Shown: positions 57,708 to 64,000 of the stretch, piece by piece
How positions within the stretch are numbered: the first letter of the stretch is position 1
Layout of the letters: the number at the start of each line of letters is the position of its first letter
NCBI GenBank assembly: GCA_018398815.1
Contig: CM031601.1
Span: 36,815,113-36,879,112, forward strand
DNA from: Conus ventricosus
Lineage: Eukaryota; Mollusca; Gastropoda; Neogastropoda; Conidae
Reading direction: 5' to 3'
Length of the DNA stretch: 64,000 nt
Notes under the pieces: model-generated
Databases searched by the model: none
Told to the model about the DNA's origin: nothing
Seen by the model: the letters and a program-made list of their open reading frames with translations, nothing else
Position numbers and translations under genes: made by a program

Positions 57708-58919
57708 AATACAAATACCTCAGAACCTACATAATTGTATATATGTCACCAAAGTCACAAAATTAATGTATTTTATTCGTTGCAACCGTACTGGGCTGAG
57801 AAGCCCGTATTTTATCTAAACTGGCATTTTGCACAATTAATTTTGGCGCCATTTTCAATTGTCCATCAACAAACCTTGAATAATTCTTGATTTCACAAAA
57901 AGTATGAGAAAAACCGAAGAACCCGAAAATGCACATTAGAAGTAAAGTCGCTCTCATTTCGTATACTGCATGACTAGGATCTTTTCCACACAGGCTTGCG
58001 ACTATACGAAATGACTGATGGTGCCAGCTCCCTTGAGCAAGTCGCCTTCTTTGTGCATTGTTGGAGTTTTGATCTAACCAGATCATAACCAGATGGGCCA
58101 CCAAGGTTTAGAATGTACGCTTGGTCCCTTACAATCCAGGGGCCGGTTTCATGTGGCGTTTGTAGCCCTTCCTCGTAACCGTTTTTGTAACATAGTTTGT
58201 AAGCCCAAAATCCACGTAGCAAAGAACTGTTTTGTAAATCAGTTACGCCAGTTTTACGACACACCTACAAACGTGTTCTTTGCTACGTTGGGCACAAGAG
58301 CATGATTTCCCGCTTCTTTCAGAAATTACTGAACACGTGCGATGGAAATGGCGGCGACTAGCAGCAACAAATTCCATACCACAAATATTGATTGCATGTA
58401 GTTAGGAGAAAAACTTAATAATTAGTCTGCATTTGTGTTCAGTTAACTTGTGTAAACACGCACGCACACACACACACACAACCACACACACACACACTCA
58501 TCTGTATTCAAGCATTTTCATTTGATTTCTTTACTATGCTGTCTTAGTGATCTTTCCCATGATGACACACAGTGATCTTCATGCCTACGTTTCTGACTTC
58601 CTTGTCTGAGGGCAACTTATGGTTTATCCTGTCTCAAAGCATGTTATAAACAAAGTTGGAGCCATTCCTTCCTTCAAGGATGGATCAGTTTTCATCACTG
58701 GTCAGGGAAACAGCTGTGTCAGTAGACTCTCACACTCCTTTAGAGAGAGCGGTGTGGTGGAGGGGAAAGGGAGGGTAGGGAAGCTAAGGGAGAAAAAGAA
58801 ACAGAAAAAGAAGAGGGAATAAAAGGATGAAGAAGGGATAGCTGAGAAAAAGGCAAACTTGGTGAGAAAGGGAGATTAATCTTAGGCTGTACAAAACATA
58901 AAAACATACTAACACCAAC
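57708..58919. other. Intronic DNA with a palindromic segment and (CA)n
   Basis: ACGTAGCAAAGAAC (about 58214) and its complement GTTCTTTGCTACGT (about 58276) form a dyad within a possible small MITE (about 58138-58300, starting GGGGCCGGTTTCATG). (CA)n at about 58462-58498. Confidence 0.5.
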
Positions 58920-59027
58920 CTGATTTGATAGCCACAACCCGACCAGTTCCATCCATGATGGTCAAGGGATCATGACGCCGTTCTGTGGAACAGCGCCGGT
59001 CAAATTCAACCCTCAATGCCTCTGCCC
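58920..59027 (-). CDS. HERC2: HERC2 exon A (most upstream exon in window)
   Basis: Reading the minus strand, this 108-nt exon lies between an acceptor (ATTACAG) and a GTTGGT donor. It starts in phase with 2 nt and ends with 1 nt of a split Gly codon that the next exon completes. The peptide contains [20 protein letters not shown] and then [13 protein letters not shown], closely resembling the HERC2 segment that precedes the third RCC1-like domain. HERC2 is a giant HECT-type E3 ubiquitin ligase acting in DNA-damage signalling, centrosome function and protein turnover. This segment has a beta-sandwich look with conserved Cys, Arg and His but no catalytic residues. No start codon is expected, since the gene continues upstream beyond the window. 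Confidence 0.9.
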
Positions 59028-59264
59028 CTGTAATGTCAACACTGATGTGACACTACTGTCATTCAAGATATATTTCATGAGAAATATGAACAGCAATCAA
59101 AAACTGACCTTGTTTCCAGATATATGCACCTCTAAAAGGGATGGGCACTATAAGTAATGTTACCACAAAAAGAACTTGTTGATACTTATCCACTTCCTCA
59201 GAAGATACTTGTCACAATGTGTGATATGTACTAAAAAAGAAAAATGATTTTTCCTACTAAAGGA

Positions 59265-59605
59265 AATTTTCCTTCTAAAATTATGTTTAATCTAACATAC
59301 TTACTGTGGCTCACTAATGGAATAAGCAACAGCGGTTTGCTTTCCCTGCCTCATACACAATAAAGTTCATACGGACAAGAACCCAGAAGGGGCCTCGTGC
59401 CTTGCGCATGCTCAGATCATTCCTCTTTTCCAAGTAACTGATACCCTGCCTGTGGAATCCAAAGAGAACCAGGAAGGCGGGGAGGAAAGGAGGGAGCCAG
59501 GGTAAGTATGTTAGATTAAATGTAATTTTAGAAAGAAAATTTCCTTTTAATTACACATACTATATACTGTGGCTCACTAATGCAGAGTAGCACTACCCGG
59601 AAGGA
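59265..59605. repeat. DIRS element B terminal inverted repeats
   Basis: Arms at about 59268-59312 and 59500-59545 are inverted copies (TTTAATCTAACATACTTAC and GTAAGTATGTTAGATTAAA). The tail CTGTGGCTCACTAATG follows the first arm (59308) and recurs after the second (59566). Same layout as element A. Confidence 0.75.
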
Positions 59606-59609
59606 GGGC

Positions 59610-60645
59610 TCACCTGGTCAATGTCTGGAGAAGCGAGAAGAGCCAGGATGTGTGGCGGAGATGAGATGCTGAGCCACCACAGCTGAGGCAACTCTTGGAA
59701 CCATCCTCGTGCAAGCGGGAGATGTCGCGCAGGTAGAACCAGATGAAAGTGCTTGGGGAACGCCAATACGTGGCATCCAGGACACTCTGAGTGCTGGAAT
59801 TATGGGCAACTGCCGGCGACAAGGCCCATGCTCTAATTTCATGGGGCCTTGGTGAAAAGACAGCCAAATCTGCATCAGGCCTCCCGTACGCAGCTTTGAT
59901 TACTTCTCAGAGCCATCGAGAGATTGATGAGCGTCTGATGTCCTTCATTTAACTTTCATTGTAAGAGAGAAACAGGTGGCGCTGCTTTGAGCGAGAAGAC
60001 TTTGTCCGCTTTTGATACACTTGAAGGGCATGCACCAGACAGAGTGTGCGGTCTTCATCGTCTGGGGCAAGGACAGAAGTCAGAGGATGAATGGAGATAG
60101 TAGGAGATGGCAAACCTGGCCACTGGTTTCTGGTTAAGATTCCGGGAGGAATCGAAGAGACATTGAGCCATCCGGTTCGAAGGCTACGTCTCCGGGAAGG
60201 CCACTAAGAGCATGGACTTCACTGCAGCACCTCCCCAAAGCCAGAGAAACGAGAAAGGCTGTCTTGAAGGAGGGGAACTTCAGAGAACACTCCCTGATGG
60301 GTTCATAAGGAGGGAGCCTCAGGGAGGAGAGGACTAGAAAGAGGTTCCACGCCGGGGTACAGCGGGGGGTTCGAGCCTCTTGCAGAGCGGCTCCCCTGAT
60401 GAGATCCCGCAGGTAGGGGTTGTCCGCAAAGGAAGGGCTGCCTAACTGGTGGATGATGGTTCAGATAGCAGCCCTGTGAACTCAAACAAAGGGGGCTGCA
60501 AGTTTTTTCTCAGACAAGAGAAAGGCGAGGCATTCACTAACTCAAGGCGAGAGGTGGAGTGGGGCGACATCCCATGGGAGGAGCACAAAGAAAGCTAGCC
60601 GTTCCAGTGGACATTGTATACCCCTTTTTTGTGTGTGTGTGCTCG
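59610..60645 (-). pseudogene. DIRS element B tyrosine recombinase
   Basis: Minus strand. The C-terminal part shows RPHEIRAWALSPAVAHNSST (HxxR motif), then DATYWRSPSTFIWFYLRDIS (Trp and the nucleophilic Tyr region) and a Cys-containing tail. Upstream, the frame is broken but includes recombinase-like segments to about 60640, where TTTTTTGTG simple sequence begins. These residues are the R-H-R-Y type of tyrosine recombinases used by DIRS elements. The N-terminal half is not intact. Confidence 0.75.
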
Positions 60646-60649
60646 GCCT

Positions 60650-62200
60650 GTGAGCTCACTTCACAAGGCCAGTTACCGCAGGGGAAGTGCCTTGTGTAGA
60701 CTGCATGTCCTGCACAGTAGGCAGGCGTGAAGATTCAGCACGTCTGGATTGCCGTGTGGAATGCCTGACCATGGCTGTAGCAGGGACCTTGTTGTCAAGG
60801 TGAGCTTTATCGGAACTGGAGATACATGTGGCTGGAGTTGGCGGTTGAACCTGGTGGCAAACAAGTCTACTTGTGGTTTGAACCACACAGCCCAGACTGG
60901 TTCCAGGACGGAATGGACCAGAGTCCATTCCAATGGAAGGATCATGAGAGACCTGCAGAGGGAGTCCACGAGAATGTTTATCTTGCCTGGAACATGCTTG
61001 GACGAGATCCAGATGGACCAATCCTCACACCAGAGAAGTTGTTCTGCCCTCAGGGGCAAGGAGATGCTTGTTGATGCAAAAAGCCATGTTTGTGTTGTCC
61101 ATGTTGAGAAGACCGTGTTTCCCTGTCAGAAAGGGAAGAAACTCCCCGAGGGCTTGAAAGACTGCCTCCAGCTCCAGCAAGTTGATGTGCCAGGTACTCA
61201 TCTCCTTTGACCATCGCCCAGCCGCCGTCAGAGAGCCCATGTGGGCCCCCCCACCTGGAGCTGGACGCAGCCGAGGAGGAGAAGGCGTGGCGGGGACTCC
61301 CTAGGTTAACCAGTTGTGGGAGTGCCATTCGGTCACTGATGTTTGGAACCAAATGCCTAGAGGAACCAGCAGGTCCCAAGACTGTGACATTTGGGACTGA
61401 CGCTTCCAAAATCGCTGAAGGAACTGGCGTTTGTGGAGCCACCAAGAGGTACAAGGGGGGCCAACAACTCCATCAATCCCAGAAGGGAGGCCAACTTGGT
61501 GGCCAGTGCCTAACCTAGAGACTGGAGGTGGGCTAAGAGGACCCGGAGGCGTACTAGACGCTCGGAGGTTGAAGATACCAACCAACTGGTTGCATCAAAA
61601 GACATGCCCAGGAACTGGAATTCCTGTAACGGGGTGAGGTCTGACTCCTCCTCATTGCGAACAAACCCCAAGTCTCAACAGAGGTCTTGAACCTGGAGAG
61701 CTTGTTGGGAGCACAGAGTGCTGGAGGAAGGCAGGAGAAGCCAATCATGAACATAGGTCTTGAGGCGGATTCCCCTCTCCCGAGCGTGCATGCAAAGTTC
61801 CCAGCCGACCTTTATGAACACCCATGAGGATGGGCCAGACCAAAGGGAAGGGCCCTGAACTGGACGAACCAAACAAACCAAAGATACTTCCTGTCCCTTG
61901 GGTGGATCAGGAGGTGGAAGTATGCATCCATCAGGTCAATGCCATAGCATAGATATGGTGCATGGCACCTCGAACTGACATGAGGGTTTCCATCTGAAAG
62001 TGGTCTCGGAGGAACCTGTTTAGGGTGAGAGGTCCAGAACAGCCCTCCAACCCCCGGAAACTTTGGGGACCACAAAGATTCAGCCATAAAATCCTGGAGA
62101 GAGGGAAGGGCGTAAGGGGGACCTTTTGTGAAACCCATGGAAGGCAAAACCCACACGGCCCACTGGATTGAGGGAAGCCATTCCCAAGCACCATGGCCAG
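60650..62200 (-). pseudogene. DIRS element B reverse transcriptase and RNase H
   Basis: Minus strand order. The RT region has IDLMDAYFHLLIHPRDRKYL (first catalytic Asp), VQFRALPFGLAHP and LKTYVHDWLLLP (altered YLDDW, 61760). RNase H has TWHINLLELEAVFQALGEFL, LLNMDNTNMAFCINKH and HVPGKINILVDSLCR, then KPQVDLFATRFNRQLQPHVS, a DIRS signature. Frameshifts lie near 61200 and 61850-62150. It copies the element RNA; the daughter DNA is then inserted by the recombinase. Confidence 0.85.
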
Positions 62201-63481
62201 GACAGACTGGCCATGGGTCGCCTGTGGGAGGTGATGGCTCCAGGTTGGAGGTTAGTCATTGGAGATGAACCAGCTGTGAAGAGGCAGGTTTTTGGCTTTG
62301 AGGTTGGGAACCTGATCGGCCTTTGGCCAGTTGGCTAGCCTTAGACCCCTGGTGTCCAAGGATCTGCAGGTCTTGGCCGGTGGAGTGCCCTGGGAAGAGG
62401 AAGCCGGAGCAGGGTGCTTTCCTGTGGGGTGAGAGGGACCCGAGTGAAGGGCAAAGCCCCTCCTAATTTCAGCCTGGCTCTTGATGGTCGCCGCCTGTGC
62501 ATGGTTCCCAAAGAGGTAACCAGTCTTAACCAGCAAGACTCTAAGAGAGGCTCAGGAGGAGGAAGAGCGTCCGACCGAAGATGCCAGGAGCACGGCATCC
62601 CGCCTTGCCAGAACTGAGTTAAGTTGCAGCCTGGCAAAAGCACCCGCTGAATATTTGAGCCCTTCCGCCATGGACTGGATAAAGGCCACGATGGCGGATG
62701 GGTCAGCAGACTGGCGGAGAGTGAAGGACTCACAATCTGGGTCATTAAGGGCGGATACCAGACCTCCCAAGGAGTCTATCACCAAAACCGCCTCCAGACG
62801 CCTCTAGCAATTTCTTCCCAATCTGTGAGGCAGCGCTCTGAGAGAGCGACCTGCTGGTGCTGAGACCCGAGGCCCAAAAGGAGAGGTCCTCTTGGGAAAG
62901 GGCAAGGTGGGAATTTGGGATAGAGTCATGGGCCATGAAGGCCTTACATGCAAATGGGAGCTTCTCTGGCTTCAGAAACTTCCCATACACTAAGGCCCCA
63001 AGAAAATCAAGAATAGAACCAGGCGGAATGTCCTGTGCCTCTGAGACCCTAACCCTGTTTTGTGCCCTCCTCACAGAGTCGGCTACCATGCCCGGCTCCT
63101 TTAAGAGAGAGGTGGGAGGGGCGAAGAGAGCTAGTGCACCCAAAGCGGGCTTGGCTGCTGAAGGACAGGGAGCCCGGGTGTCTTGGGAGGTGGACATGGC
63201 CCTGGCTTGTATGAAGCCAGCACGGCCACAAAGTCACTGAAGGAGAAGGAAGAGGGTATTGGCTCCTCATCCTCTGACTCCGAGTATGCCTGCTCAGAGG
63301 AGGTGACCAACCAAGGTGTGGACGAATGTGGGGGTAAACTGGACGGTCCTGGGTGGTCTGGTGGTCTGGGGTTAACTTGGCCAGCAGGGGAACTGTCTGT
63401 CTTGACCCAGCCCCAAGAAGGGGAGCCGATTAGTACACCCGGGCCAAAGTGTACTCCCTGTCTAGGAGAGGTCCGAGCCAA
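62201..63481 (-). pseudogene. DIRS element B gag-like ORF1
   Basis: The minus-strand frames begin at about 63481 (MARTSPRQGVHFGPGVL). They pass through an acidic SEQAYSESEDEEPIPSSF and FSDFVAVLASYKPG. After a shift they continue with PGSILDFLGALVYGKFLKPE and LPFACKAFMAHDSIPNSHLA, then SAGAFARLQLNSVLARRDAV. Similar Ser/acidic-rich gag proteins open DIRS elements. At least two frameshifts (near 62770 and 63180) and no zinc knuckle. The region ends near 62230, where the RT frame starts. Confidence 0.65.
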
Positions 63482-63920
63482 AGTGATGTGTTGAGAGCGC
63501 TGGCCCTCTCAATCACCAGGATCTCATTCCCCTCCGACACAGGTCGCACCGCACGGCAAACGCGGCGGATCTTAAGGAGACCACAGAGAGAAAAGGAGTG
63601 TGGAAAAGAAGACTTGAAGGGGAGACGAAGATAGAAAAGGGCCAAACAAGAAAGGCAGAAAACAAGAAAAGGAGAAAGGCAGGTTACTCTTAGTCAGGAT
63701 CCTCACCCTTAGCCTATCTGACATGGAAGCCCTACCAGGGGCATCAACTCCTTACCACGTTACGCTTAGGCCAGACAGCATCTTGGCTTTTCGGACCTAG
63801 AAGCAGTTTGAAAAAAACCAGCCTATCTCCAAGTATTGATGCCCCCGCCAGCAAAGCCTAAGGGATCACTGGACCGCGCAAGCCCTCTGACCACGACAAG
63901 GTCGCAACCCCCGGAGGGAA
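63482..63920 (-). promoter_or_regulatory. DIRS element B 5' leader (shared with 7577-8120)
   Basis: Non-coding leader upstream of the gag start, nearly identical to 7690-8118. It probably contains the element's promoter, but no specific motif can be named. Confidence 0.5.
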
Positions 63921-64000
63921 GGTACAGAATCAGAATCTTCAGTACTGGTTTCCTCAAACAAGGAGGAAGTCTTGTCTTTTGAGAGACAGGGCAGCAGAAT
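63921..64000. other. Window end, DIRS element B continues or ends
   Basis: Not shared with 8120 onward. Too short to assign. Confidence 0.3.

Noticed and set aside
57538..57819. Short plus-strand ORFs near ATGGCGGCGCCC
   Set aside because: They lie inside a piggyBac-type MITE. The ATGGCGGCG context looks like a start site, but no conserved protein follows.
58138..58305. Regulatory palindrome
   Set aside because: The 14-bp dyad is more simply explained as part of a small MITE. No known binding site matches.

Overview
This window is non-coding-rich animal genomic DNA. It holds part of one conserved host gene and a dense load of transposable elements and tandem repeats. The host gene is a HERC2-type giant E3 ubiquitin ligase, read on the minus strand. 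Ten consecutive exons (A to J here, 59027 down to 11286, 1783 coding nt, about 594 codons) can be placed with GT/AG boundaries and matching phases throughout. They encode the segment before the third RCC1-like propeller and about five blades of that propeller. The rest of the propeller, the HECT domain and all upstream exons lie outside the window, and the last intron runs off the left edge (more than 11 kb). Long GT microsatellites, very long repeat-filled introns and the mix of DIRS, Jockey-like, L2/CR1-like, piggyBac and mariner elements with a tRNA-headed SINE suggest a marine mollusc, possibly a gastropod. This is inference, because no rRNA or mitochondrial marker is present.

Layout. 1-2.5 kb: dyad-repeat end and a piggyBac relic. 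2.5-8.1 kb: one insertion joining a near full-length Jockey-like LINE to a DIRS 5' fragment, flanked by a 15-bp target duplication. 8.1-10.7 kb: L2/CR1-like LINE. 11.3-11.6 kb: exon J and a tandem array built from its splice acceptor. 11.6-20.4 kb: piggyBac relics and MITEs, a 657-bp duplication, two non-LTR/DIRS RT fragments. 20.5 kb: exon I. 22-27.5 kb: composite SINE and DIRS element A. 27.7-29.2 kb: exons H, G, F. 29.25-32.9 kb: 3.6-kb minisatellite. 33-41 kb: inverted-repeat element with a zinc-finger-like ORF, piggyBac relic, solo LTR. 41.1-43.6 kb: exon E with a donor-containing array, then a mariner inserted in another junction-derived array. 45.7-49.2 kb: two piggyBac elements tail to tail. 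49.2-55.4 kb: exons D, C, B with attached arrays. 55.8-59 kb: 73-bp minisatellite, piggyBac MITE, exon A. 59.3-64 kb: DIRS element B (YR, RT/RNase H, gag).

The most unusual theme is that several tandem arrays contain copies of exon-intron junctions of the host gene. The arrays at exons D and E carry the 3' end of the exon plus its splice donor, and the array at exon J carries its acceptor plus about 25 bp of exon. At exons C and F minisatellites start within about 20 bp of the acceptor. Later transposon insertions have split some of these arrays. Several unrelated element ends also carry near-perfect 5' splice-site sequences. No CRISPR, operon, structural RNA gene or prokaryotic feature was seen.
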